Shown here: piece after piece, positions 1-7,136 of the stretch
How the letters are laid out: each line of letters starts with the position of its first letter
How positions within the stretch are numbered: position 1 is the stretch's first letter
Origin: Methylotenera sp.
Lineage (GTDB): Bacteria; Pseudomonadota; Gammaproteobacteria; Burkholderiales; Methylophilaceae
Assembly (NCBI GenBank): GCA_021732365.1
Contig: JAKFVD010000002.1
Span: forward strand, 1-64,000
DNA length: 64,000 nucleotides
Reading direction: 5' to 3'
Notes under the pieces: generated by a model
What the model was told of the DNA's origin: nothing
What the model saw: the letters and a program-made list of their open reading frames with translations, nothing else
The model's database searches: none
Made by a program: the position numbers and the translations under genes

Positions 1-19
1 ACGTTAGGGGTAAAAAGTC

Positions 20-550
20 TTGCTATTTTTAATTCCGTTTATGCTGTCAATAAGTCCATCATTTTTAAATGCGGCAGAAATCTCTGTTAAACCACCTATT
101 ATTGATGTGGTTGTCGAAAATGTTTACTGCTATCAGGGACCATATAAACCTAAATTACCAAACACTATCAAAGAATATAAAGCTCTGGGGCCGCGAATTA
201 AAGAACAAATTCAGCCCGCTGCGGACTACACTGGCGACCCAAAAACGCATACGTCTGGAAGATTTTGGTATCAAGGTATGGAATTGGGTGTTGTTTTCGT
301 AAACACCAAACCATATGGGTATTTTTTGGAAGGAGCAGTGATTTCAGACAAGCGATGGAATAATATTTCCCCAATAAAAATTGGCTCTTCCATTTTGGAT
401 TTATTCAAAAAAGAAGGTATCGCTACTATTCCTCCAAGAAACTCTATAATTTCAATGTGCAGCAGTGAAACTGGTGCGCCAGATTGTATAAATATCAGCC
501 TTAAAGAGCTAATAATTAGTAAGGTTGAATATGAGTGCTATACAGGCTAA
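20..550 (+). CDS. Hypothetical exported protein (cassette gene 1)
   Basis: A 176-residue protein with a short hydrophobic N-terminus (residues 1-18) ending LNAA before EIS, which looks like a signal peptide with cleavage near residue 19. A TTG start is chosen: in-frame stops lie just upstream (positions 5 and 11), a GGGG stretch at 7-10 could act as a weak ribosome binding site, and the next in-frame ATG (41) would halve the hydrophobic segment. The mature part has several cysteines (CYQGPY near 37, CSSETGAPDC near 145-155, YECYTG at the C-terminus), fitting a disulfide-bonded periplasmic protein. I recognise no family. It is the only gene of the first cassette and its stop lies two bases before the attC. 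Confidence 0.6.
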   Translation: MLFLIPFMLSISPSFLNAAEISVKPPIIDVVVENVYCYQGPYKPKLPNTIKEYKALGPRIKEQIQPAADYTGDPKTHTSGRFWYQGMELGVVFVNTKPYGYFLEGAVISDKRWNNISPIKIGSSILDLFKKEGIATIPPRNSIISMCSSETGAPDCINISLKELIISKVEYECYTG

Positions 551-552
551 AG

Positions 553-612
553 CCCTAACCCATCATTCAAGCGGGACTGGTTAAAGCCAGCCCCTTAATT
601 CAAACCTTAGAC
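553..612 (+). other. attC-like recombination site 1
   Basis: The site runs from CCCTAAC (553-559) to TTAGAC (607-612). Inside are CATTCAAGC (564-572), an imperfect stem GGGACTGG (573-580) against CCAGCCC (587-593), and TTAATTCAA (596-604), the layout of a short attC of about 60 bases. CCCTAA is the exact reverse complement of the TTAGGG that opens this cassette. The base just before TTAGAC is C where active sites have G. Confidence 0.65.
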
Positions 613-615
613 CAC

Positions 616-1098
616 ATGTACTCTACCACAGAGCTTCGTCGCGAAATCAGGTGTCGCTTCTTTCCAACCGCAGAGAAAGATGGCTTTGTACTTGATGAAA
701 GCGACGCTCCTACCTTTTGGATTTTTCGTCGCAAGACTGAACAGTCCGTTCACATTTTTAGCCTGCAGTGGGAAAAATACGGTCGGCCTCGCTTCAGAAT
801 TGATCTTGGCACATGCCCACTTGATGGGCTTGTATTTTCAGGGAAGCACTTTTCATGTGAAGACGTACACCCACACTGGGTTATCGACGCAGCGTCACTA
901 GTTCCCAAACGTGGAATGTCCTCACGTTCATGGTTTCGTCAGGATGTACCTTGGTTGCGGCGGCTGTTCGGATCGCCCGCCCTGCGTGCACCGAAGGAGG
1001 TAGTTGACGAATTGTTGGCGTTGTTTCCTGAGGCAAACAAATATTGGGCCGAAGGTACGATAGGGCCTCATATAAGGCAATGGCGAGTGTCAAGATGA
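616..1098 (+). CDS. Hypothetical protein (cassette gene 2)
   Basis: A soluble 160-residue protein with no signal peptide or membrane segment, rich in Arg, Trp and Phe. The first half reads like a small alpha/beta domain (FWIFRRK near 36, VHIFSLQW near 45, RFRIDLGT near 58). The layout loosely recalls DUF4304-type proteins, but that is an impression and no family is assigned. The ATG is 9 bases after the start of the cassette, so any ribosome binding site would have to lie in the preceding attC. The stop is one base upstream of the next attC. Its base composition is richer in G+C than neighbouring genes, in line with separate origins of cassettes. Confidence 0.55.
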   Translation: MYSTTELRREIRCRFFPTAEKDGFVLDESDAPTFWIFRRKTEQSVHIFSLQWEKYGRPRFRIDLGTCPLDGLVFSGKHFSCEDVHPHWVIDAASLVPKRGMSSRSWFRQDVPWLRRLFGSPALRAPKEVVDELLALFPEANKYWAEGTIGPHIRQWRVSR

Positions 1099-1099
1099 G

Positions 1100-1166
1100 G
1101 TCTAAGCCTACAGACGAACTGATGTACGCAAAAAAACCGCGCAGGCCGCTCACTTCTATGTTAGCC
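1100..1166 (+). other. attC-like recombination site 2
   Basis: The site runs from GTCTAA (1100-1105) to GTTAGCC (1160-1166), about 67 bases. GTCTAA is the exact reverse complement of TTAGAC that opens cassette 2, and GTTAGCC is close to the GTTRRRY core site, with the G present at the exchange point. The inner arms are less clear than in site 1. Confidence 0.6.
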
Positions 1167-1168
1167 GT

Positions 1169-1591
1169 ATGAAACAGACTGTAAGCCCATTAAGCCAAGA
1201 AGAGATTGCTCGCCTTGAAGCTCAACGCAAGTGGGTGCGTGAACATTACGAATCTAACCCTGAGGCTGCATATAGCTCTGTGGCAGGAAAGTTAGCTGTG
1301 CTAAATAGTATTATTCAATCAGGATGGGTCGAATCACACGAAACTGTGAAACTTCAATCACTCGGTGTAGCCTTTGGCGATGCACTTGCCCAAGATCTAG
1401 AATTAATTTGGGTGACTATCCAAGATGAGTACGGTATTGATCCTGCTCTTATTTGTGTGGGTACAAGTGTTAAAGTATTTCCATTAACTAGTATTTCAAA
1501 GCGCATTGAACGAGGAGAGACAGTAGATGTTTATGATTTATTTGGTGAAGCTTGCAAGGCAGTGGCATATGCAAAAAGTCAGCAGGGCTAA
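1169..1591 (+). CDS. DUF3806 domain protein (cassette gene 3)
   Basis: A 140-residue soluble protein of unknown function that fits the DUF3806 family: a helical N-terminal half, then LGVAFGDALAQDL (about 74-86), an aromatic segment LIWVTIQDEYG, and a C-terminal FPLTSISKRIERGETVDV block (about 108-125) that is the family's hallmark. The start codon is only 8 bases into the cassette, so translation may depend on sequence in the upstream attC or be coupled to it. The TAA stop lies inside the R'' box of the following attC (GGCTAA). Proteins of this type are often found as single accessory genes; the role is unknown. Confidence 0.7.
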   Translation: MKQTVSPLSQEEIARLEAQRKWVREHYESNPEAAYSSVAGKLAVLNSIIQSGWVESHETVKLQSLGVAFGDALAQDLELIWVTIQDEYGIDPALICVGTSVKVFPLTSISKRIERGETVDVYDLFGEACKAVAYAKSQQG

Positions 1592-1645
1592 ACTATCATT
1601 CAAGCAGGATGCGCTAGAGTACACTGCATTAATTCAACGCTACAA
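1586..1645 (+). other. attC-like recombination site 3 (mutated core)
   Basis: It begins with GGCTAA (1586-1591), the exact reverse complement of TTAGCC that opens cassette 3. It then shares with site 1 the string ATCATTCAAGC followed by RGGA (1595-1609) and TTAATTCAA (1629-1637). The 3' core reads GCTACAA (1639-1645) rather than GTTRRRY, so the exchange point appears mutated. Confidence 0.5.
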
Positions 1646-1653
1646 TAAGTGTC

Positions 1654-1995
1654 ATGACAAAATATTTGGTCGCCATTCACCGCCACAACAATTATGACCC
1701 GTTCGTTTCTGAGGACGAGGCGATGTCGCGTGATATTGACGCGCTAAACGATGAAATGATGGCTGCTGGGGTCATCATTTTTGTTGGCGGACTGCGTCCG
1801 ACTGGTAGCGCGAAATCGCTGCGGTTACAAAATAATGGTGAGGTACTTATTTCTGATGGACTTTATTTGAATACTCAAGAACACGTAGGCGGTTTTTGGG
1901 TGTTGGAAGTAGTTAACCTAGACGAAGCCTTAGCATGGGGGCGTAAGGCGGCAATCGCTTGTCGGGCATCCGTAGAGGTCCGCCCATTTCATTAG
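1654..1995 (+). CDS. YCII-related domain protein (cassette gene 4)
   Basis: A 113-residue protein of the YCII/DGPF family: an N-terminal strand MTKYLVAIH, a helix carrying SRDIDALNDEMMAAG (about 25-39), VGGLRPT (44-50), then GGFWVLEVVNLDEALAWGRKA (about 79-99) and a final VEVRPF. These ferredoxin-like small proteins usually form dimers with a pocket containing a His-Asp pair; some are enzymes, but most have no known substrate. Only a catalytic or binding role in the cytoplasm can be suggested. The gene lies eight bases after the mutated core of attC site 3, and a weaker attC-like site follows it. Confidence 0.75.
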   Translation: MTKYLVAIHRHNNYDPFVSEDEAMSRDIDALNDEMMAAGVIIFVGGLRPTGSAKSLRLQNNGEVLISDGLYLNTQEHVGGFWVLEVVNLDEALAWGRKAAIACRASVEVRPFH

Positions 1996-2000
1996 CTGCG

Positions 2001-2066
2001 GGCTAAATGACTAGGTCAGTTCTTTTTGCAGGCTGTTTTTCAGCATCCTACGCCGTTAACTTAGGC
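2001..2066 (+). other. Degenerate attC-like site 4, end of array
   Basis: GGCTAA (2001-2006) and CTTAGGC (2060-2066) are 66 bases apart and resemble the outer boxes of the other sites, with a partly palindromic end (GCCGTTAAC followed by TTAGGCGGC). A second partial copy (GGGCTAAAGC then CATTCAA, 2072-2096) follows and runs into the end of the rhodanese gene. No exact R''/cassette-start match is present, so this end of the array looks decayed. Confidence 0.35.
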
Positions 2067-2099
2067 GGCAAGGGCTAAAGCGCTTACCTCATTCAAACT

Positions 2100-2498
2100 T
2101 TAAACGCCCGCTTTGTTGATGAGTTTATTCCAGCCCACAATGCCCGCTTTCATCACGCGCGCATCTTTGTAACCCGCTTCAATTGCCCGCTCTGCCGCCG
2201 CGTGCGATGCTTGGCAATAGCTGTTGTAGCAATAAAAAACCAAGGTTGTATTTTTGTCTTTTGGTAGTTCGCTTATGGCGTATTTATTATAAGAAGTGAG
2301 CAATATCGCACCGGGAACCACACCTGCATCTGTGCGCGCGTTTTCATTATTAGCATCTAAAATCGCCACCGTTGCGGCTTTGCTATCTATAAATTGTTGC
2401 ACTTCTTTGACTGATATTTCTTTTACTGCCTCAGTTGCATAAGTAAAGCCTGCAAATAATAATCCTGCAAAAATCAGTGCATTAAAAAAACGTTTCAT
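2100..2498 (-). CDS. Periplasmic rhodanese-like protein
   Basis: A single-domain rhodanese of 132 residues with a signal peptide (residues 1-21, cleavage near YAT/EA). The domain shows IDANN for the CH2A aspartate region, VPGAILL, then the active-site loop in VFYCYNSYCQASHAA. The first Cys of that loop is in the position of the catalytic cysteine and is followed by CxxxxC spacing typical of the exported YC-N-x-C-AS-AA subgroup rather than the classical CRxG loop. These proteins are thought to carry sulfane sulfur or act in periplasmic thiol chemistry; the acceptor is unknown. The gene is convergent with the cassette array and divergent from dhaL. Confidence 0.8.
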   Translation of the reverse strand: MKRFFNALIFAGLLFAGFTYATEAVKEISVKEVQQFIDSKAATVAILDANNENARTDAGVVPGAILLTSYNKYAISELPKDKNTTLVFYCYNSYCQASHAAAERAIEAGYKDARVMKAGIVGWNKLINKAGV

Positions 2499-2631
2499 AT
2501 GGGCTCCAAATTAAATATTGTGCGTAATCTGACTTAATTTTGCACATTAAGTTACATTAGTCTGAAAGTTTTATTCAAACTTACATCAAATTAGGTATAA
2601 AAAAACTACCATTTAGTTTTAAACTATTTAT

Positions 2632-3261
2632 ATGAAAACATCTAACGTTTTATCCGCTAGCCTTGCCATTCACGCCGCAATCGTCGCAAACGAATCTGAA
2701 ATAGAATCGCTAGACCGCGCGATTGGCGATGGTGACCATTACATTAACATGAAGCGCGGCACCGAAATCATCGCCGGCATGTATAACGAATTGCTGCCTT
2801 TGCCTGCGGATGAAGTGCTTAACAAAATCGGTATGAAGCTACTCAGCACAATCGGCGGCGCTTCTGGGCCATTGTTTGCCAGCTTTTTTATGAGCATGGC
2901 AAAAGTCATCAAAACAAATGGCGGTAATAATCCGCTGGAAATCGCCGCTGCTTTTGCCGCTGGCGTGCAAGCCATCATGCAACGTGGCAAAGCGGATATT
3001 GGTGAAAAAACTATGTTGGATGTGCTGATTCCTGTTTCGACCACCTTTACTTTAAGCGCGGCAGAAGGTAAAAACTTAACCGAAATTTGCAAAGCAATTA
3101 AGCTGGCGGCAGATGCACGTTTGGAATCTACACGCGATTTAGTTGCCACCAAAGGCCGCGCCGCTGGTTTGGGAGAACGTGCAATTGGGCATTTGGATGC
3201 AGGCGCAAAAAGCTGCCAAGTGATGGTCAATACCGTGTGCGATTTGCTGATAAAGAGTTAA
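2632..3261 (+). CDS. dhaL: Dihydroxyacetone kinase subunit DhaL (ADP/ATP-binding)
   Basis: The 209-residue nucleotide-binding subunit of dihydroxyacetone kinase. The metal-binding aspartates appear as LDRAIGDGDHYINMKRG (Asp28, Asp33, Asp35), followed by GGASGPLFASFF near 79-90 and the C-terminal TKGRAAGLGERAIGHLDAGA, all in family order. DhaL delivers phosphate to DHA held covalently on DhaK. The partner dhaK follows by 20 bases. The order is L then K, the reverse of the E. coli dhaKLM operon, and no DhaM phosphotransferase gene lies next to them. The phosphoryl donor is therefore uncertain: either ATP is used directly or DhaM is encoded elsewhere. No strong ribosome binding site is visible. 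Confidence 0.9.
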   Translation: MKTSNVLSASLAIHAAIVANESEIESLDRAIGDGDHYINMKRGTEIIAGMYNELLPLPADEVLNKIGMKLLSTIGGASGPLFASFFMSMAKVIKTNGGNNPLEIAAAFAAGVQAIMQRGKADIGEKTMLDVLIPVSTTFTLSAAEGKNLTEICKAIKLAADARLESTRDLVATKGRAAGLGERAIGHLDAGAKSCQVMVNTVCDLLIKS

Positions 3262-3281
3262 CTTTTAAAGGTAAAAATTGA

Positions 3282-4280
3282 ATGAAAAAATTTGTTAACA
3301 ATGTTGATAATTTATTAGCAGAAAGCTTATCTGGCTTTGCCAGCACGCATCAAGATTTGGTTAATTTGCACTTAGAACCAACTTACTTAACCCGTAAAAG
3401 CAGGCAAAAAAATAAAGTCGCTATTATTTCTGGTGGCGGCTCTGGGCATGAGCCACTACATGCAGGCTATATTGGCTTTGGTATGTTAGACGCTGCTTGC
3501 CCGGGCCATGTATTTACCTCCCCCACACCAGACCAGATGTTGGCAGCGGCAGAAGAGGTGCACGGAGACAAAGGCGTTTTGTTTATTGTGAAGAATTATG
3601 CGGGCGACGTGATGAATTTTGAGATGGCGGCTGAAATGTTGCCTTTCGAAAACGCCACAGTTTTAACCTCAGATGATTGTGCTGTGATTAATAGCACCTA
3701 CACCACTGGCCGCCGTGGCGTTGCAGGCACCATGATTGTGGAAAAGTGTCTGGGCAGCTTGGCAGAAACTGGTGCCGATTTGCAAACCTGCAAAACGCTG
3801 GGCGACAAAGTGAATCATCGCACAGCAAGTATTGGTGTAGCACTGACCAGCTGCACCGTACCGGCCGCTGGCCGCCCTACTTTTGATATTGCGGAAACTG
3901 AAATTGAAATGGGTGTGGGCATTCACGGTGAGCCAGGCCGCAGGCGTGAAGCCATGCGCGAGGCAGACGCCATTGTAAGTGATTGCGTGGATGCAATTTT
4001 GGCAGATTTTACTGCCAGAAACATTGATGTAAACGGTGAAGCTTTGCTCTTAATCAATGGCTTTGGCGCAACGCCGTTGATGGAGTTATATTTAATCTAC
4101 AACACCGCCGCAAAGTTGTTTAGCAAACATGGCGTTAAAATTAGCCGAAGCTTGGTGGGAAATTACGTAACCGCGCTGGATATGGCTGGTGCTTCTGTCA
4201 CGCTATGCTTGCTAGATGATGAAATTAAACAACATTGGGATAGCCCAGTGCATACGGCCGCTTTGCGCTGGGGTATGTAA
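3282..4280 (+). CDS. dhaK: Dihydroxyacetone kinase subunit DhaK
   Basis: The 332-residue substrate-binding subunit. It has the N-terminal glycine-rich loop IISGGGSGHEPLHAGYIG (about 48-65), FIVKNYAGDVMNF (101-113), and His215 in GVGIHGEPGRRR, the residue that binds DHA as a covalent hemiaminal. Length and motifs are full. With DhaL it makes dihydroxyacetone phosphate, which enters the triose-phosphate pool; in a methylotroph or glycerol user this would salvage free DHA. It is the second gene of a two-gene operon and is convergent with a small membrane protein gene 18 bases downstream; no terminator is obvious between them. Confidence 0.9.
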   Translation: MKKFVNNVDNLLAESLSGFASTHQDLVNLHLEPTYLTRKSRQKNKVAIISGGGSGHEPLHAGYIGFGMLDAACPGHVFTSPTPDQMLAAAEEVHGDKGVLFIVKNYAGDVMNFEMAAEMLPFENATVLTSDDCAVINSTYTTGRRGVAGTMIVEKCLGSLAETGADLQTCKTLGDKVNHRTASIGVALTSCTVPAAGRPTFDIAETEIEMGVGIHGEPGRRREAMREADAIVSDCVDAILADFTARNIDVNGEALLLINGFGATPLMELYLIYNTAAKLFSKHGVKISRSLVGNYVTALDMAGASVTLCLLDDEIKQHWDSPVHTAALRWGM

Positions 4281-4298
4281 TTCAAATATGGAATTAAA

Positions 4299-4562
4299 TT
4301 AAGATTCCCAGCCTGCGTTTTTATCTACCCACTTCAAGCTAATCCAATACCAAATCGTCATGGGAATCATCATGGCAACCCAGCTCCAGTCATCAATTAA
4401 AAATAGTTTATACACCACTGCGTTTTTTGAAAATTGCACCCAGGGCACGCAATATAAGCTAAACACCACGCAGAATATCACCATGATTAAAGCCATTTTG
4501 CGCGTGTGCACATTGGCGTAAACCAGCGTTACCCACAGTGGTGTTTTGTCGATTTTTTTCAT
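4299..4562 (-). CDS. Small inner membrane protein, unknown function
   Basis: An 87-residue protein with a basic N-terminus and two likely transmembrane helices (about 22-42 and 58-76), the second being tryptophan-rich (WSWVAMMIPMTIWYWISLKW). The short loop between them is positively charged or neutral, so both ends may face the cytoplasm. I do not recognise the family. It is a single gene between dhaK and ycaO. Confidence 0.6.
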   Translation of the reverse strand: MKKIDKTPLWVTLVYANVHTRKMALIMVIFCVVFSLYCVPWVQFSKNAVVYKLFLIDDWSWVAMMIPMTIWYWISLKWVDKNAGWES

Positions 4563-4671
4563 TGCTTGCTTTCAATTTTGATTAGCCTGAATCTTAACGC
4601 AAAACTTAGCGTGTGCGTTATTGCCTGCGCATGATATTCTGCTAGCCTTAATTATTTAGCCGCTTAATGCC

Positions 4672-6420
4672 ATGACAACCACGCAAACATTTATACCAAG
4701 TAAAGACGCCTCTTTAGAATCGTCAATTGCCACCCTACAAGCTAAATTATTGGCGTTGAATATTCATACCGAAGAGAAATCTTGGCTAAATGAGATTGAA
4801 GGTATTTGGTCTGTGCATGTGATTGATAGAGATTGTCCGCGCTTATTTACAAATGGCAAAGGCGCATCGCAATTGGCCGCCAGAGCCAGCGCATTGGGTG
4901 AATATTTTGAGCGTTTAAGCACCAATTACTTTTGGACGCATTTTTACCTAGGCGAAAATATCGCCAATAAAGACTTTGTGCATTATCCAAATGAGCAATG
5001 GATTGCGCTAAAGGGTGAAAAGTGGCCTAAAGAATTACTAACGCCAGAATTGCAAAAATTTTACAACCCAGAAGGCACCTGCCCTGCCAGCAATTTAATT
5101 GATTTAAATTCCGGTAATAAAGAACGTGGCATCTGCGCCATTCCTTACACGCGCTTGCGTGACGATAAAAGCGTATTGTTTCCTGTGAATTTAATCGGCA
5201 ATTTATATGTCAGCAACGGCATGAGCGCGGGCAATACCATGATGGAAGCGCGTACCCAAGCATTGGCAGAAATTTTTGAGCGTGATATCAAGTACAAAAT
5301 CATTCGCGAAGGCATTTGCCTGCCAGACGTGCCTGAAAGCGTGTTAAACCGTTACCCACGCATTGCGGCTGGCATTAAAGGCTTGCGCGATGCGGGTTAT
5401 GGCATCTTAGTGAAAGACGCTTCACTTGGCGGTCAATACCCTGTCATGAATGTCACCCTATTACACCCTGAAGACCAAGGTTGCTTTGCTAGCTTTGGCG
5501 CGCACCCGCGCTTTGAAGTAGCATTAGAACGTGCATTGACTGAGCTACTACAGGGTCGCGCCATGGATAGCCTAAAAGGCTTTGTGGCACCAGGTTTTGA
5601 TATGGAGGAAATCGCGGATTCACAGAATTTAGAAATCCATTTTGTGGATTCTAGCGGCGTGATTAGCTGGGACTTTTTACGCAGTACGCCAGATTATGAG
5701 TTTGTGGATTGGAATTTCGGCGGCTCATCTTTAACAACAAAAGCGACTGAGGAAGATTACAACTGGTGCGTCAATACCATTCACAACAGCGGCCACGATA
5801 TGTATATCGCCGACTTCACGCATTTAGGCGTATACGCCTGCCGCATTTTTGTGCCAGGCATGAGTGAAATTTACCCTGTAGAAGAATTGCAATGGGAAAA
5901 CAATACTGTCGGTAACTTGGTGCGCCCTTTTGCGCTACGATTACCAGAACTAAACCAAGCTGAATCAGCTGACTTATTAGAAACACTTTTAGATTTAGAG
6001 CTGGCAGACGAATTGCCAGTGACCACTTTAATTGGCTTCTGCGCTGACCCAAACACCACTTGGGTAGACTTGCGTGCTGGTGAATTGAAAACACTAGCCG
6101 CGCTAGCTGCTGGCGATGTAGATGAAGTGTTAGAAGGCTGCGCCTGGATTGCACAATTTGGTGAGTTACCCGAAAAACGCGCCCGCGTTTACCGTTGTAT
6201 TGACAATATCGTCCAAATCAAAGAGCTGGCAGAGTCAGAAGATACCGCTGCATTTGAGGCGAATTTAAGCTTAATCTACGGCGCAGAAACCTTGCAACAA
6301 GCGCATAAATTACTCAATCGTGAAGAGCAGTATTTTGGCTTAGGAATGCTAGGCGCGAATATGGAAGGCAGTGCTATGCATCAACGATTACTTGAGGCTT
6401 ATGGTAAGGTTTGGAAATAG
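4672..6420 (+). CDS. ycaO: YcaO-family ATP-dependent protein (RimO accessory factor)
   Basis: A 582-residue protein that aligns along its length with E. coli YcaO (about 586 residues). Shared blocks include LFTNGKGASQLAARASALGEYFERLSTNYF near 57-85, GNLYVSNGMSAGNT near 176-190, EIFERDIKYKII, SLGGQYPVMNV and VDWNFGGSS. The YcaO core binds ATP and activates backbone amides by phosphorylation; the E. coli protein is linked to beta-methylthiolation of ribosomal protein S12 by RimO. The C-terminal third (after about residue 400) is the helical, TPR-like extension of this housekeeping branch. No precursor peptide, dehydrogenase or transporter is nearby, so a RiPP toxin cluster is unlikely. Confidence 0.9.
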   Translation: MTTTQTFIPSKDASLESSIATLQAKLLALNIHTEEKSWLNEIEGIWSVHVIDRDCPRLFTNGKGASQLAARASALGEYFERLSTNYFWTHFYLGENIANKDFVHYPNEQWIALKGEKWPKELLTPELQKFYNPEGTCPASNLIDLNSGNKERGICAIPYTRLRDDKSVLFPVNLIGNLYVSNGMSAGNTMMEARTQALAEIFERDIKYKIIREGICLPDVPESVLNRYPRIAAGIKGLRDAGYGILVKDASLGGQYPVMNVTLLHPEDQGCFASFGAHPRFEVALERALTELLQGRAMDSLKGFVAPGFDMEEIADSQNLEIHFVDSSGVISWDFLRSTPDYEFVDWNFGGSSLTTKATEEDYNWCVNTIHNSGHDMYIADFTHLGVYACRIFVPGMSEIYPVEELQWENNTVGNLVRPFALRLPELNQAESADLLETLLDLELADELPVTTLIGFCADPNTTWVDLRAGELKTLAALAAGDVDEVLEGCAWIAQFGELPEKRARVYRCIDNIVQIKELAESEDTAAFEANLSLIYGAETLQQAHKLLNREEQYFGLGMLGANMEGSAMHQRLLEAYGKVWK

Positions 6421-6485
6421 TTTAGGGCAATGCCCATCTGCAATAATTTTCAAAAATAAAAAATATTAAGAAAAAGTTAACCAAA

Positions 6486-7031
6486 ATGAATAGTTTAGAT
6501 GAAGTAGTTAATGACTACATTTCAACGCCAGTTAATGGATATCCTAGTTGCCGCGCTCGCTTATCTGGTTACCTTAAATGGTTTAAATTAAGAAAAAACT
6601 TTTTAGATGTAATTGATGGCGCAATTTTAAGAAATCATCCACATCAAAATTGCTTATCTTGGGAATACCGTCGTGATATAGCTAGTAAATTGATTCTTGC
6701 TCAAGCAGTTTTTGAAACTCACACAACATTTCAAGAAATTTACGAAGTTGTAAAGTCTTGTGCATGCCCGCCCTACAAAAATGCAAATTTATTGGTTTAT
6801 GATTTATCTCTGCGTATAGGAGCTTACAAAGACCTTTTTCCTTCTAATATTTACTTACACCGTGGAGCACTTGAGGGTGCTCAAATTGTTTTAAACCAAA
6901 AAAAGCTACCAAATTTAATATCAGCTTCTTCACTACCTAAAGAATTTTCTGTTCTAAAGCCTCATGAAATAGAAGATTGCTTGTGTATTTACAAAGAGAA
7001 TATTAAGCACCTAATGAGAAAAAATTCTTGA
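6486..7031 (+). CDS. Hypothetical protein, AT-rich orphan
   Basis: A soluble 181-residue protein, mainly helical in appearance, with no signal peptide. Recognisable blocks are SCRARLSGYLKWFKLRKNFLD (about 22-42) and YDLSLRIGAYKDLFPSNIYLHRGALEGA (about 106-133), which has a helix-hairpin flavour, and three cysteines near 97-100 (SCACPPY). I cannot place it in a family. Its base composition is lower in G+C than ycaO and glnE on either side, and it stands alone between convergent genes, suggesting it was acquired. The ribosome binding site is poor (AGAAAAAG about 10 bases before ATG). Confidence 0.55.
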   Translation: MNSLDEVVNDYISTPVNGYPSCRARLSGYLKWFKLRKNFLDVIDGAILRNHPHQNCLSWEYRRDIASKLILAQAVFETHTTFQEIYEVVKSCACPPYKNANLLVYDLSLRIGAYKDLFPSNIYLHRGALEGAQIVLNQKKLPNLISASSLPKEFSVLKPHEIEDCLCIYKENIKHLMRKNS

Positions 7032-7136
7032 TATAAGATTAGTCGATAAGTTCTTGAACCCAAGCGTAGCAATATTTACAACTTCCTCAGCGTGAGGTAA
7101 ACAAGTTACCCACCCTACATAATCTGGCCATTTTAT

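Larger units (their letters stand above)
3..2066 (+). mobile_element. Integron gene-cassette array (four units, no integrase in window)
   Basis: Four single-gene units lie head to tail on the plus strand, separated by short attC-like sites. Seen directly: unit 1 opens with TTAGGG (4-9) and its closing site begins CCCTAA (553-558); unit 2 opens with TTAGAC (607-612) and closes with GTCTAA (1100-1105); unit 3 opens with TTAGCC (1161-1166) and closes with GGCTAA (1586-1591). Each pair is an exact reverse complement. In known integron cassettes the R'' box pairs with the six bases at the start of the same cassette, so this three-for-three match is hard to get by chance. Unit 4 does not keep the match. 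Genes nearly fill their units, with 5' gaps of 8 to 16 bases. The integrase, if any, lies upstream of the window. Confidence 0.75.

Noticed and set aside
1-2100. CRISPR array or tandem repeats in the left edge
   Set aside because: The repeated strings are separated by full genes and follow attC geometry, not regular repeat-spacer spacing.
2739-3230. Long minus-strand frame opposite dhaL, and similar long frames opposite trxB, cusA, yhdP and addA
   Set aside because: Each lies antisense to a gene with clear family motifs and encodes low-complexity Ser/Pro/Ala-rich products typical of shadow frames.
4672-6420. YcaO as the core of a thiazole/oxazole peptide cluster
   Set aside because: No precursor peptide, E1-like partner, flavin dehydrogenase or transporter is nearby, and the protein matches the full-length housekeeping YcaO.
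7085-7097. Hairpin CCTCA/TGAGG as a terminator between the orphan gene and glnE
   Set aside because: The stem is short and no T-run follows on either strand.
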